DNA of 64,000 bases from Apus apus (Eukaryota; Chordata; Aves; Apodiformes; Apodidae): NCBI RefSeq assembly GCF_020740795.1, contig NC_067294.1, forward strand, positions 1,054,001-1,118,000, in the 5' to 3' direction. The notes beneath the pieces are model-generated. The model saw only the letters and a list, made by a program, of their open reading frames with translations. It had not been told where the DNA came from and made no database searches. A program made the translations under genes and the position numbers. Below, one piece after another: positions 1-15,200 of the stretch; position 1 is the first letter of the stretch; each line of letters begins with the position of its first letter.

Positions 1-173
1 AATATTTAACCACGGGATTAAACTATTCTCTTGGCAGGAGGCACGAGCTGCCCCACGGATACAGCTCTGGCAGGGGCTGGTGACAGCCTGCTTCGCAGCA
101 AACCCTCTGCCCCAGGCTATGAGAAGCTCTCCACCATCTTCCCCGACGCTTCCGCGCTAACATTCCTGCTCAC
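1..173 (-). other. Start of ARHGAP26 intron 11 (partial)
   Basis: This is the 5' end of the intron after exon 11, beginning GTGAGC. It contains nothing recognisable besides the donor and runs off the window. Confidence 0.9.
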
Positions 174-252
174 CGGCTCCCGGCCGTCCATCGCCTCCAT
201 CCACAGCCTCCGGTCCTCCTCCGAGAGCGCCTGCATGGTGATCACACCAGGC
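174..252 (-). CDS. ARHGAP26: ARHGAP26 coding exon 11 (residues 343-369, end of PH domain)
   Basis: The exon is 79 bp, entered in phase 2 and left in phase 0. The acceptor is GTCTCGGCAG and the donor CCG|GTGAGC. It encodes [15 protein letters not shown] then [11 protein letters not shown], the C-terminal PH helix with the near-invariant Trp360. It is the last exon in the window; the next, expected to start the linker to the RhoGAP domain, is off the left edge. Confidence 0.97.
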
Positions 253-3200
253 CTGCCGAGACAAAGGCAACACTGTCAATAAACCACAGGATGGAAAACA
301 AAGGTGACCAAGTTAAATGTCCTGTGAGGCAGGGAGAGAGGAAGAGAACAACCTCCTCCCCATCCAAGGGGCTCAGCCCAGCCTGACCTCTCCAGGGATA
401 TCCCTGCAGGTCCTAACCAGGACCAGCAGTTGAGCAGTGGGTATCTCCCAGCACTGACACACATTTTCAATGTTTTGAGTGTTTTTAGAGAGCTGGATGC
501 CAAATTCTTCACCTGGCTTTTAGCCAAACAGCTCATCTGCACTTCAGCTAAGCACGTCCAGGCAAGGGCAGGAGGAGACAACCAAAGCAAGCAGGAGACC
601 CCCACATCCCAGCACCCCAATTCTCTTAGTGTTTCCTTATTTTAATGAGAAGGGGAAAGACCAGGCCTAAGTACCTGCAAACAAAGCATAGGGAGCCAGG
701 GGACAACACCAGTCCTGCCCTCAAGCTGGGGCCAATGCCACCTCCACCACTCGCAAGAGGACTCCAAGTCCACTCCTGGACTGCCCTTTCCTGACAAGGA
801 GTTAAAACTTAATTATCTAGTATGACCACCAAGGTCACAATGGATTTAACACAGTGAGGAGTATTTGCACAGCTTCAGGTGTGGTTGGGTGTTTGCATAA
901 GAGGGGAACATCACACAGGGTGAAAGCCAGCGCTGCACTCCCAAGGGTCACACCATGGGCTAAACGATTCAGCGCATCTCACCTGGCTGCCAGGCTTTCC
1001 ATCCTCAACATCCCAGCTCCTCTTGCAGCCAGCACGCAAAGCCTAGCTACCCTTATGCCCTTGGTTCCAGGTCTCCAGGCTCTGAAGGGATGGTTGCATC
1101 CTGCCCTGCTCCGCTCCCAGCAAACCCTGCAGCAGGTCAGGATGCCCGCACGGTGCCCGGGTTCCAGGCAGAGGCCCTGGTCTCCATGAGACAGCAGAGA
1201 TCTATCCTGTTTGTTTGGTCTAGTCGTTCGCTTCCTCCCAGGCTATTTTGAGCAGCACTCGCAGAGCCTGGCAGCTATTTCTGCAGGAGAAGAGCAGGCA
1301 GAGCCTGGCAACGGCGGAGACGCCAGCAGGACCGGAGCATGGGTGGCTCTGGGTGCTCTCTGCAGCGATGCTCATGGGGTGCATCCATCAAAGCATGACA
1401 GCAGAGAACCTCTGATGCTGCTCTGTCCACCCATGGCAAAGCACAGCAGCTCCAGGAAGGAGTGGAGAGTTAGGATCACTGCTGGGGGGGTTGCCAGGGC
1501 ACAACAGAGGGAAGAGCAATTGAACCTCAGGAGCTGCCAACCAGCCCAGACTGCATTCAGCAGAGCACGTAGGCTCTCTTGAGTATTAAATCCTCAAAGA
1601 CTGATAAGGCCTGGGGAGAGGGGTAATGTCTAACTTGCACTTCCTCCAAGTGATTCAGCAGGAGAACGTGAGCTGCAACAACAGTATGCAAAGGCTTGGT
1701 CCTTGATAAGAGCTGAACCTCTGTTTGCAAAGAAACCATTAACAGGGGGTCTTGTGGTGGTGGGTTTGGCTTGTATTCTCTCATTTCTGTGGTATGAATG
1801 GGCAAGGAACACAGGATTAACCTTTCTCTTGAACTCTGCTCCCCATCCAACCAACCCAACAGTTGGTTTTCAGCACACACACGGAAGCTTAGGACTCTCA
1901 CCAGTGGAAGCCTCACATTCAGGCTTGCAACAAGCCCAGGTCCAAGTAAGCCAGACATAATGTGTTTGATCTCCACTAATCCCATTGGTGAGTCAGTCAA
2001 TACTCACCAGCTTAGTGGTTTGGAAGTGTACTCATTGTGAAGGGAAGAGGAAACCACTTAACCCCATTTGAGAAAGAAAATGTCCGACATCCAATACCAA
2101 ATATTTTCAAAACACTGAACAAAGCTCCTTGTTGTGCACAGACAAAGGGATTCAGGATTTGTCCCTGGTGCCTGAGGAGTGGCAGTGGCCCTGGCTACAG
2201 GCTGACAACAAGCCCTTCCCACCTGCAGCAGCAGGCTTTTGCTTGGGCGACCACAGGTCCCAGCTCACCCCTGTCAGTCAGGGCTTCAGTCAGAGTTGAA
2301 GGCAAGCTGCTGCTGAAGGCACAGCCAGCCCAGGCAGGAAACCCTCCCCAGCTCAACTAGGGAGACACGGGAAAAGGAAATATTTGGGTTTGTGTCTTTT
2401 TAGCCAAGACATTAAAACAAAGCAATTTAAATGCTTCGTTTGTGTTAAACTTGACTCTGGACTCCCAGGGAAGGCCCAAGGAAGACAACACTGGTATCTG
2501 GTGTGCCAGGTTCCCTCACACACAGGGCAAAAAGGTGATAACATGACATGTTTGCTCTGCCCTTGAGCAGATAACAACTCTTTGGCCTTCACTTCAAAGT
2601 CAAACTTAACAGCATGAGGGGAGTGGCTGTGAAACTGAATTAAGAACCTATTTACATGGCAAAGAGCTCTGCATTTCCTCCCACAGCGTTCATTTGCCAA
2701 GGCTTCCATGGCACCAGTACCCCGAAAAGAGTCCTCTCCCTGGTTGTGATGCACCTAAAATGCACCCCACACATCAAGCCTCACTCCCTGTTGATTTGGA
2801 TGGTGCCCACGGGGCACTAGGTGCATGAAGCACCTAGCCAGGTAGCCAGGTAGGGTGGCTGTGCTGCAGCATCCTCCTCCTCACACTGCCAGCATGCAGC
2901 CCTGTGGGCAGCCAGCCTCATTTTAAACAGGTTTTCATGAAGATCAACTGCTTCCAAAAGCGTGCTCATTAGATTATGGGTATCTCAACGATCCAGCGTA
3001 GAGCCTGAGACAGGGAAGGCCCTTCTCTGACTTCCTTTCCCAAAAGATAAACAAAACGTACCTATCTTTGTTCCCTCACCTGACATACAAATGATCCTGA
3101 GTACTGGAGCTTAGCTAGATGGTGCTGCCAGGCAGCTCACAACCCCTCCAAAACCCAATGTGGGACACAGTCCTGGGCTGGAGAAGCCTCTGTTACCAGG

Positions 3201-6200
3201 GTGGGTCTGCCCACCCCAGCCAGCCCCGAGACTCTCACACTGGGACAGCTGGCTGGATGTCCTCCTGGATCCCACGTCTGAAATACACAAACTGTTGGGG
3301 CAAACAAGGTAAAGGACCTGATGATTCATTACACATTTCAAACTCCAGGCACCAAAACCCTTTACCTTCTTCTGGGATGCAAGGCGGGGGGAAAGGGCCA
3401 TTTTGTGATCAGCAGGAATCCATTTCTAACCTGAGTAGATGTAGATGCATGAGACCAGAGTAGAACATGGTAAAACCTTTGCAAGAAAGTATATTTTCAA
3501 TATGCTATAGTCTAAAAACCAAGGAGATTTTTCCACAGGAGACCACACAGGAAATTTGAGTTTTTTCAATATCTCCGTTTTTTATGAAAACCAGCTTGGC
3601 TTTAAGGAGCTATGACTAAGCACGCAGAGAAAATGAGAAAGTCCAACGGCTTTTCCTTCTTCCAGAAAAACAAACAAATAATGAAAGCAATAGAAACAGA
3701 TAAGAACTTTCAACTCCTCTAGCAGCTTATCACACCAAGACAATCTAAACTGCTGAATGTAAAATCCTAAGAGCAGATTAATAACAGGATCTGGAGGGCT
3801 GAGCAGAGCCCAGCGCATGGAGAAGCTCTGGAGCCCTGGTGGGAGCAGATCACCCACGTGCTGCTGCACCCAGACCCGACCCCACGGTTGTGGGATGCTG
3901 CTCCAGGCAGCAGCAGCCAGGTGCAGCCCCAAAATAAAGATAACAAAGAAGAGGGGTAAATAAGGGAAGGACTTTGTTCCTGCACTCAGAAATTCTCCCT
4001 GGAGGTCTTCAAGGCCAGACTGGATGGGGCTTTGAGCAACCTGATCTAGCAGGAGGTGTCCCTGCCCACACAGGGGGGGTTGGAACTGGACGATCTTTAA
4101 GGTCCCTTCCAATCCAAACCAGTCTGTGATTCTATGATTCACTTGTCTGTGTAAAGCCTGAAGCACCATCAGTCCCCCCGCCACCAGCACGCTCGGCAGG
4201 GCAGGCTCAGCACGGGTCTCCGTGGCTGCCAAGGGGGGAAGGAGCCTCGGCTGCTCGTCGCCAGCCCTGGTGAAACCCCACCAAGCTTTGTTTGAAAGGT
4301 CACTGGAAAGGCAACACCTGCAGAGGAACAGTACAAGGTGTATTGCACGTGCTGTCCACAGCGCCGGCGAGAGCCGCCAGCCGCCCGCGGGGACACCAGC
4401 ACAGCTGGGGTGGCCACCGGCGCTGGGAAGCAGGGAGCCTCTGTGCCTTGCCACGGGCTGGGTGGCACCCAGAGAAACCTGCAGATCCACGAAATGCAGA
4501 CCCAGAGCAAGGCCAACAACCTTCCTCACAAAAAGGCAGGGGAGGGCCGGGGCAGCGCGTGGCAGCTCCCCCACGGCAGCGCGGTGCCAGCCTCTCGCGG
4601 GGCACACGGGCAGCAGCCCAGGGCAGTGGTGTTACCTGGAGGCTGTGCTGCTCTTCTGAATGACTGAGAGAGCAAAACCCCCACATTTTGAATATCCTCT
4701 GTTCCCAAAAAGGCCAACTGGTACTTAGCTTCTGGCCCAGAGCAATGACCTACATTATATCCTCAAGTACAAAGCCTTTGTCATCAGCCAAATGAGATAC
4801 TCCTCCTCCTGAGGCTCATTTTGTAAGACACCAGCTGTCATCCCTGTTTACCTTGTTTACAAAACTGATTTAATGCACAGAGACTACAAATAAGTTTAGC
4901 TAGAAAAAAAGGGCATCAACAGTAAAACACAGTATCCATCATACTGGGAATGTCTTTCAGCCAGCCGCTAGAACACTGTTCTGGTGCTGTAACAAAGCAG
5001 TAAAATACTCCTAACTTCTGACACTGAAAAGCAGAACTATTTGCAAATGCAGTGTCAGGGATTTCTTAGACCTCTCACAAACACCTGTACCACAGCTTGT
5101 CAGTCTTCAGCCCGGGGAACTCCAGCATCTCCTTATCAGACAAAAGGAAAGAGAAGCAATGTTGTAACGACAGATCCAGGCCAAAGATTTTCAGCTCGGT
5201 AGTGCTGAATCATCTTCACAAGAGGAAAACCAAAAAGTTTTTCCCCCTGACAAGCAACAGCTTCTCTGGGTGTTACTAAAAAAGCTCCGAGCCTGCACCC
5301 CACGTTGCATGTAAGCAGCTTCCCAAAATGCAACGCCGACAACAAGCCCCTTTCTGTGCTGATGAACAAGACCGGGGAAGAACCGCGGCTGCCACCTCCA
5401 GGCTGTCCAGCAAACCGGGAGCTGCAGCAGGGTCCCCTCCCTCCCTCCCTCTCTGTGTCACCCCAACACGGGGATCACGCTGCATCCCACCACGCCCTGC
5501 AACCTCCTGCGGGAAGAGCCTCGCAAGTTTTGTGGTAGTAGATAAAAATACTGGAGTAGAAAGTGACATTTCCTTGCATGTGCTCACATATGTGTGTGGC
5601 TGTAACACAGGATCCAATTAGGAAGCCAGCTAATTCCTACAGGTTTTACACTGCCAGCTCCAGCAGGAGACAGGAATAACTCCACCCCTGATGGACACAA
5701 CTTCTCAGGCCATAATAAACAGGTACCTAAGCCAGTCCGTGCATAGAGAAGTTAACAGATGATTGAACGCGCTTTGGGAGAGCCTGGGAAGGAAGGGGAC
5801 TTCACCTTGTCCCCCTGGCAGCACTGCACACAAGTAACTCACCTAAAGGCACAGGCAGGGGCTGCTGCACCCACTGCAGAGCCCCAGGGACACCAGCTTG
5901 CAGGTGCCTCTGCAAGGTTATTTAAGTGTCATCTGTTGCAGCAGTAAGAGACCTCTTGGACACGAACACTGAGAGGCCCAAACCCACAGCAGCAAGCTAC
6001 GCTCCCTGCTCTTGCTGAGGAAGGCACACAGGCAGCCCAGCATATTCTCACTCCACACCTACTTCAGAAGGGACAATCCAATTTAATTGTCCGCAGGAAG
6101 CAAGTGATGTGTACAGCAAAACCTTCCTGCTCTCTTAATCCAAGTGTTTCCAAGCTAACCTTTTGAAAGGCAGTTTCAAACTTCAGGAGAAGCACACTCC

Positions 6201-9200
6201 AGTGACATTAATCACCCTCACCCCTGAACACCACAAATGCAGGAACTTTTCTCAGCATTACAGTGTTCTCCTGGGCTGGCTTAATGCCAGATACCTGCAC
6301 CCATCAGTTACAGGACACTCGACTCTTGGTGGACATGGGTTACAAGCCTCATTTTCATTCAGAAGTTGCATACTAAAAAGGGGAAAACTGCTGCAAGTCA
6401 AAACACAGTACATCTGTGAGACAGAGAAGCATCTTGGGGTTGTTTGCCTTAATCATATCCAGACTTCCTGCATGGGGCTGAAGAACAATACATCAAGCTT
6501 CTAACTTCTCTATTAGTATAGACAATAAAAAAACACAAAACAAAAACACAAAAAAAACAGCCCAAGACAAAAAGGCCACTACACAAATTCTCTGTTCTGC
6601 AAAACCAAACACACGCTGCTCCAGCGAGCCTTGGATCAAGGATAGCCTCTCAGCTGTGGTCAGTGGACTTGGCTGAAGGACCCTGTGCTTGGTTCCTTGA
6701 GCCAGAGCTGACCTCCAGCACTCCATGGAAAGTTGTGCCTCCAAAAGTGCCATCTTCCCAGCTGACCTCCAGAGCCGCAGGCCATTTCTCCCTCCCCAGA
6801 GAGTCCCAGCACCTCCAGCTGCAACCAGGAGCTGCAGGTCACCCGTTTCTCCAAGGTGACAGAGCACAGCCAGGCCAGGCTCCAGCAGGAGGGCTCAGCG
6901 TGGCACCCACACACTGTCAATCCCTGGTAATCCTGGGCTGGCACGGAAACCATTCCTTGATACACACTGCTTTGTAGAACAGGTCAAATCCTGAGTGCCA
7001 GGAGAGGTGAAGGTGATCTCCAGTGAGCCCTGGCCATCAACAGCATCACCCCAAGCCCTGACACTGCCCAGATCTCCCAGCACTCACCATCACCATTCCA
7101 GGGAGGGGAGACAGCATGGGCACATCACATGCTCTTTTGGCCATGACAAAGCCTGTTGCCTCCCCTTTCTCTTGGCTTAACCATTTTGGACATAAGCAAT
7201 ATTGTAGGTAACTAATGACAAATTCTGATACCAAAAATATGCAGAGTTGCCTGTATATTGGGGGAAAACCAGCCTTTCTGCTGGTTGTTTTCCTCTCACT
7301 GTCCTCTCAGGCACAGGAAACCTCTTGCAGCAGGAACGTGTACATGAACTGAGCAATTTCTCAGGTTTCCCAGCCCTTGCCACTCCCCTGCCATTATTTA
7401 CATTTAGCAGGCATATTTCTGGAGTAGCTCTTGATCCCATGCCTAGCAGGTTTCAGACATCAAGGGAAGGTTCAACTGCAGAAGAAAACTATTGTGGTGG
7501 CTGGCTTCTCCTCCTCCCAGTTTTATTTTGATTTTCACACTGGAAAAAAATATCTTCAGGGCAAATGGATAAAAAATCCCCTTGTCAGCAGAAATAATGA
7601 AGCTTTCTGGAGGAAAGCACAGCTACAGAGAGCAGGAGGCAGCCCTGGGGTTATCCAATCCTTCAGCCAACACAGGCAGAGCTCCATCACCACAAGCCCT
7701 CCCAGCCCTGGCTGGCAGCAAGGAGGGCTGGCATGGAAGTGCTGTGGAAACCCAGGCTGAAAGGGAAAGTGCTGTGGGGTGTCCCAGCACTATTCAGTAT
7801 CTCAGGCTTTGATGAATTCGGGTTTTCCCACAATCTCCTGGGCATTCCTGCAGTGGCCAGAGGAGGGGAGGGCAGCTGGAACATCAGCAGGCACACAACT
7901 GGGAGGGCACAGACATTCAATGACTTTTGGAGTAAGTTTTTGGAGGCCAGGTGAACTTCCTGCAGCAAGGAAGCTGGGAGACAGTGACTAACACGCTTGG
8001 AAGAGCAACCCCAGCCCGTTGCTGTACGTAAGCCGTGTGTGATGCTAATTGGATATGATAACAGGCTCAGAGTCCTAGGCACTAAAGATTGAATCCACAC
8101 ATATATCTGGTCCAGCTGCTGTGTCATAAATCACATCAGGAAGTGTCTTACACCTTCAGGAAAAAGAAGGGAATGTGCCCAGAGGTGCAAGCCTGACTGC
8201 CACCATTGCCCAGCCACAGCAGACCAGCAACAGCACAAAAAGCTGAAGCTATTCCAACACATACCCAGTGCTGACAACAGGAATCATACCCCTGCCAAAA
8301 CACCCACAGAGCATCTTTTCCATACTTGCAACCATTTACCTTATGTGGCCAGAGACTGCAGAAGTGCTAAAACACCATTAAAGTTTGAGAAATTTGAGTA
8401 AACTCAGCACCTTGTAAACCAGAGCACTAACTCAATATATGGAGAACACCTGGCTAGAAGCACCAGGGAGGGCACATTTCCACAAACTAATGCTTTCCAT
8501 TCACAAAGGGGTATGGCTAAAGGAGAGGAGAAACAGGGAAATAGCACAAGAACTATCCAGGAGAGCCAAGTACAGAGGAGTGCAGCCTTTCCTGCTCCGT
8601 GGGCATCCTGTAGTGGCCCAGACAGCAGGAAGGCCGTGGCTGCAGAGCTCCTTGGCACTCACCGGTCCACAGCTTCCACATCAAAGCAAAACCTCTTCTC
8701 AATCGAGTCAGTTTTCCGCCGCGTGCAGGATTTGAGGGTAACAGCTTCATCTTCTCCCTGAGAAGAGACAATCACAGGGAAGGCTGAGAACAAGCAACCA
8801 GCGCAGCGTCTGCGCTCCCAGCGTGCATGTTTGAACCTGGGGGAATGTGGTAATATCTGTCTGCTAGAAACACATATTTATCTATCTGATATGAGGACTT
8901 GTCTTTTCACCCTTGCTACCACATTTAGCCTGAAGTCTTTCACAAGGAGCCTTCCTCTCTGAGTGCATGTCATTAAATTAGTCCATTGCGCACCACAGGA
9001 CCCAGGCTTGAGGAGGCCAGGAGTCCTGGGCCACAGCTTTTGAGCAAAGTCAGCTTTATTTTCCACTGCTGAACAATGCATCACAGACCTAGCTGTCAGT
9101 TTTCACTCCAGGCTGCACTTCTGGCAGCATTCTGCACACCAGAACGTTTAATGAGACCAAACACGTATTAAAATGTTTATTGTATAACAAAGCAACAATG

Positions 9201-12200
9201 AAACCATTCTCTCCTTCAGGCTTCTGCATCCAAGTTCTACTGGATTTCCACACCCCAACAGAGAGGAGGCAGGATCAGCGTGCACTGCTGTCCTCTGCTG
9301 GAGGAAATCCCTGCCTGGTCCTTGTCAGCACAGACATTTCTCCTTTTGCAATTTTTAAAATTCTCTGATGACTCAAAAAAAAATGAATTCTGGACTAGTT
9401 CCTGGAGATGGCCACTTCACTGTGCTCTCTGTGCTGTTCTTGATGACACCTTGGCTGACCACCCTGTTCCCTGACACCACCATTTTTCCCGGAAACATAT
9501 TGAAGGACCCAGAACAGCCCCAGAAGACAGACCTGAGTAAGCTCCCTGCAGAGCTTCTCCCGGAGGTTCAGCAGAGCCTACCCGCACCAGCTCCTCCCCA
9601 GCCTGGCCTGCTGCTGGCACAAGGCTGCCCCCAAGCTGCCCAGCTCCCCTCCCGGCATTCAGGGAATGCCTCTGCCTCAAACCCACCAATATCCAGCTCC
9701 AGCCACAGCCCGAGGCACACTGCAAGGGGCTGAAACCCACCCAGTCCCCCGTGTGCCCCAGAAGCTGTGGATCCCCTCCTGCAGCCCCAACATGGCCCAT
9801 GGCTCAGTGCCTGCTCCAGCCACGAGCCCCTGGGCTGCCCCACGCCCTGCTACCCATGATGGCCATCCCTGATGGCCTTTGCAGCCCAATGGAGCTGCTC
9901 CAGCACTGGAAGGGTTTCATGCCAGGACCGTGCCAGCCACAATGCCCCAAGCCAGCAGCCCCACGGGCAGCAGCTGGCACAACACTGGAGCAGGGCTTGT
10001 GGTCGTGCCGGCAGCGCCCGCGCCCCGGGGAGCAGGAGAAGCTGTGAGATGGGAAGAGACCACATGAAACACAGTGCAGCCACTGATGATTACAGGGCTG
10101 GGGTATTTTACTACTGAGTTATAATGAAGATGTTCTGAGGCAAGAGGAAATTAATTTTAAAAGTCACCCTCCCTGAGGCCAGCTCCCTCTGCCAGCAGGG
10201 AACCACGTGCAGCCTGCCCACCATGCTCCCCTGCAAGGGGATAATGTTTGCAAACAGCTCCAGCTAGGAACACCCCGGGGGGGTCCATTGTTCCTGCTGA
10301 ACAGAGTCAAGCCAGTCCCAGCTACAGCCAGGCTCATGCTGCCCCAGAGCAGTGGGGCACACGGCTTGTGCTGGCCCTCAACACCCCACATCCACTGCTC
10401 CCCCTGGCCCCTCCACACCCCCATGGGGCTAAGGGCAGCTCCAGGCTCTCCTCTGGCTCTGTCTAAACCAAAACAACTTCACTGGCCAAGTCATAGGCAC
10501 TGGGGAAGAAGCAAAATTATAAACAGGTTCTCCTCTCTGGGCTTTGGAGCAGGAACAAGGGACTGGGGACCAGGCGCCCAAGGAGCAGGAGTGTGGTGGG
10601 TGTGTGTGGTATGAGCCCACGCTGGTCCCAGCCCCAGCCACCACCTCCACCCACAGGAACAGCCACAGCCTCGCCGGCCACAGTGCAGAGGCACAACCCA
10701 GGTGTGCCCAGCATCACCAGGAACAGCCAGAGCAGAAGACGTAACTGTACATGCTTCAGCTTCTAAAGCTCCTTTCACAAACAGAAATAAGTAAATACAG
10801 GGCAGACTTAAAAGCAAGAGGCAAAAAGCCCAGTCCCAGCCCAGAGGCAGCTGCTGAAAATTTGTCCTTACAAATAGCTGTGTGCAAACACTGGTGTGGA
10901 GTCTGGAACTGAAGCATGAAGCAGAGCAATGTCCAAGGGGCTGTATCTGCTTGGGAAACCTGCTCTCAGCATAGCTGATGGTTTCCAAAGGTCTGTGGGC
11001 TTTGGGGGCTTCTGTGTCTTTTTGTTCAGGTTTTGTTTTTTTGAACAAGGTGCAGAGTTAGTTTCCCATGTGGCACCTGCTCAGCCTGGAATCTGATCCA
11101 TTCCACTTGCATTTGTGTCACCTTGCTAAAAATGGTTCATTTTGAGCAGCAGGAGAACGTGCAGCCGGCAGCTCCGCAGGGCTCCCGGGCAGAGATCCCA
11201 GGACACAGTCCTGCTGCCAACCAGCACTCACCCCTTTTCCTCCAGACTTCTGGTCAAACGGCACCATCGTGATCCGCTTCGATTCCCTCTGGTAGGTGCA
11301 GTAATGCTTCACCCAGGACGTCCCAAAGTGACCTACAAACCAGATGCAGCTTTTATTCCCAGAAACTAGCCCAGTTTCAGCATCTTCGCCTTAACAACCT
11401 GTGTTTTTAACAGTCATTTAACATGACAGTTTTCTGTGCCTGTGGTTCTTGTTGGACTTCACCAGTGGGTTAAGGATCATCTCTTCTCTTCTGTTCACGG
11501 GAAAGTCTTTTATCAGACACTGCCAGTGATTCCTCCCTCCAGGGAGGACCTGGCTCCCATGCTTCCAATACCCCACCCATTGGGCCAATCCCTCTCTCAC
11601 AGCTTTTGTAGCCTGCTCAATTAGCCTTTGTGCCCCACATCCTGATAAACCACCTCCCCCAGCTGCCCACTGGCCTCATTGCCCTGGCAGACACCTACGT
11701 TTCTCCTGCACGTAGAGATAACCCTCCATCGTGTAAGGGCTGATGTTTTTATGTTCGTGAGGATTCTCCTTCATCTTCTTCATCAAAGATTCAACCTCTG
11801 ACCTTGTTCCTTCAAAACGATTTCTTGTCTGCAAATTAAAACAGGAATGCTTTCTCCAGTGCATGAACCCACTGTGGCCTCCGAGGAGGCATCACACAGG
11901 GGTGGGACCCCAGAGCTGGGTCACTACATCCCCTCTAGGAAACAGGACCAGGGGGAGCCCACTGTGAGACACAGGACAGGCTTTCTTCCTGGGCCTGGAT
12001 TTAAGCTGAAAGAAAAATATCAGGATTGGTAAATTGTATGCATTACGAGTTTTGTGAAAAAGTTGTTTCAAAGGAATGAAAACAGCCTGCATCCTTGGGA
12101 GAAACAGAGTCATTTTATAACAAGAGAGGAAAGCCAGGCTGCCATGCCAAGGCACCAAAGCCTGCAGACGTGTCCGACGCGTGGCCACCAACCGTGCACT

Positions 12201-15200
12201 GTCCCCAAGACTGGGACAGCAAACGGTGCTGCACTGCCCAGAGCCAACAGCACTGTGGAACACCTGCAGAATGGGCTTGAAGCCCTCAGTGAACCCACAG
12301 GGCACACAACAGTGTCTGCCCACTGGCTGGCTCCTGGGGAAGCTGAGCCTCTGTGCCTAGTGTGTCACAGGGAAGGAGCTGCCACGGAGGCCGTGTCTGC
12401 AATGTCATGTTATTTACCAAAAGGAATTTGCTTTCAACGACACAGTCATTTGCTTCCTGGCACACAGCAAAAAGGAGAACAAAACCTTATTAAAATATAT
12501 CAGAAGTGTTAGTGAGCCCTGCAGGACAGTCACAGCAAGGGGCACGGGGCACACTCACATTCTGGATGCTGATTGTCAGCTCTGTCTTGAAATCGCTGAA
12601 GTCCTTTGCGAGCTCGTAGCCGTGGTGGTAGAAAGTGAAAAGGCCCTGCAGAAAGGCCAGCAACTGCATTGGGGTAAAAACAAGTCAAGACGGTCAGTAG
12701 AGACCCACAGCCTCTTCCAGAGCAACCCCTGCCCAGGGGAAACACCCCTGAAGCTCCCCAGGGGCAGAGGGGCTGCCTGGCAGTCCCTGTGAAGATGCCC
12801 TGTTCCTCATTTAATTTCCAACACCTCCTCTGAACAGACTTCAAAGCCAGATCTGCGCTTCCTTCCCCCAAAGCCAAGGCAAGCCCCAGCCCCAGGACCC
12901 CTCACCAGCCCCCAGCCCCCCACACAATCCCCTTTCTTTTGCAGGCTGAGGCACCTGGAGTGCTCACTTACCGGTTCCACAAACTCGAACATCTTCCTCT
13001 CCTGGACCTCCTGCACCTTGAAGACATACTCCAGGGAAACTTCGTAGAAATGCTGCCGGACCAGGTCCACCTGGCTGTCTGCCTGCAGGCAACGTGGAGA
13101 TTAGAGAGGAAACAGTCATTACTGACCGGGAGCACTTGGCCTGGCAACCAGAGGACATCTGGGTCTAATGGGAACGTGTGCGTGCAGAACAAATTCAGCT
13201 TCAGACCCCAGTCCAGGGCTGCACAGATGGCACAGCTCTTTCTTCAGCTGAAAACTGACTCACATTCTCACCTCCCTGACAGCTGTGTGGAAGAGCACAC
13301 ATTACAAGTGAGAAAGATGAGAAGTTGCTGCATGCTTGACAATAAAAGGCAATTCTCTGCTTTCTGGAAAGCGCCGTGACCAGAGCCTGCCCCGAGCATC
13401 CCGGCCAGAACACACAGCCCCTGCAGAGCATGCCAGTGTGATGGATCAACAGCCAGCAAACCTCTCTGCTTCCCAGGGAGAGCCCAAGTGAGCCAAAACA
13501 GGGACATGCCCCAGTCCATAAAAATAACCTCCCCACGCAGACGGAGCTGCACTGGGAGCGGGTGAGGGACACAGGGATCCCCGGCACACGTCGCTGCTAC
13601 TTTGCAAGTGACACTTTGTGTAGAGCAACCCGGGGCGTCACCAGTGCTGGTGGTGCCCCCAGGGAGGTGGGTCTGGGTGACCCACCATCCCTCTGACCTC
13701 AGCACCAGTGACCTCAAGCTGGTCAGAGCCTCACCCCCAGAGGAAACCACCACCAAGTCATTGCTCAACAGGAGGCAAATTCTGCTGTGGCCTCGCCAGC
13801 ATCACCCTCTCTGTGCCCATGGCAGAGCCAGACCTTGAGGGAGGTGCATGAGCTGTGCCTCACAATCCCCCAAGGCTGGACACAGGGCTCCTGCACTCTG
13901 CAAAACCCAGCTGGCAAACCCCCACTTGCAGCTGAAGAGCAGCTCACTCCTGGGTTTGTGGGACAGCCATGACGTGGCCAGTTTTCCCCACGACCTGCCG
14001 TGGTGCTGCCTGCCCACGGTGTGCAGGCTGAGGGCTCCAGCAAACTGAGTTCTGAAAAGCAGAACATGTGATGCAATCAAATAACTTTGCCAGGAGTTAA
14101 ACGGCAGATTAGACTCTGTGTGTTATTTAATTGCTCAACAGCCAAAGCAGCAGAGAATTCCCATGGTTTCCTCCTCTCCCAGCCTTGCTGTAGCACATGT
14201 GGCTGCTATCACCCTCCAGATGTGGTCAGCAAGAGGAGGTTAGGAAATAGAAAACACCACATCTCCCAGACACAAATGCTCTTCTCTCAGGACATCAGGC
14301 TGCCTGGGGAAGCTTCAGAGTGCTCCTAACCAGTAGTGGTCACTTCCCTAAAACACTGCCACCCCACTCACAGCTGCCATGGCTGCAGCCTCTTGCCCCC
14401 AGAGCCCCTTGGCAGGGCAGGCAGCCCCTGGGGAGGTGCCCCCACGTGCTGCTGGATGCCATGCCCACGATTCACAGCCTAATGCTAGACAGCTCTTCCA
14501 AAGGCACCCCCTCCTTGGTGGGGCTTGAGCCTCCAAAACTGTACAGGTCCTGCTGCCCCAGGGGAAAAGACCTCAACAGCTGAACCTGGGAGCTGGCCCC
14601 AGCCTCCTCTGGCCTTCCCAGCAAAAGCCAAAGCCAGCGTTTGGGGTGCAAGATGCCAGCAGATGGCACCAGCAGCCAGCTCACCATGCACCAGCAGCCC
14701 CATCCCACACCACATCTGGCCAGAGCAAGGGATCACACCTCTAAAAGCCACTGCTGCAACCAGACAGCCACAGGTGGCTCCTTCCCTGCCCGGAAAGAGA
14801 TCCTTCCACTCTTGTGTCTCACAATACTACTGCAAACACCAACTAAACTAGAGGTTGAGAGGGTTATTTAACAGCTGTGAGAATAGGACTCTTCATCTTC
14901 TGGGATATATGGGTGCTTCCACCTGGTAAGTTATTTACTAAACCCAGAACACCCATGCCAGGACAAAGCTGGTTTGCAGTCATGTCAACCCTGATCCCTA
15001 CCCCTCTCCAACCCTGATTTGGTGGAAGATGATTATTTGTGCCACAGATGTATCTGCTCTCTTGCTTTCCCAACTCTGCTGGGCCCCTGAGCTATTCCAG
15101 TGAAGGAGCCACCACCTGTGCCCCCCAGTTGCCCCAGAAACAGCTCAATAACACACCAGCATCATGCCCAAAAGCAGGGACATGCATCCTGCAGGGACCA

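Noticed and set aside
3582-4607. 341-codon minus-strand open frame in intron 10
   Set aside because: It reads through the CR1 tail in antisense and a GC-rich patch; the hydrophobic segments are chance and there is no domain.
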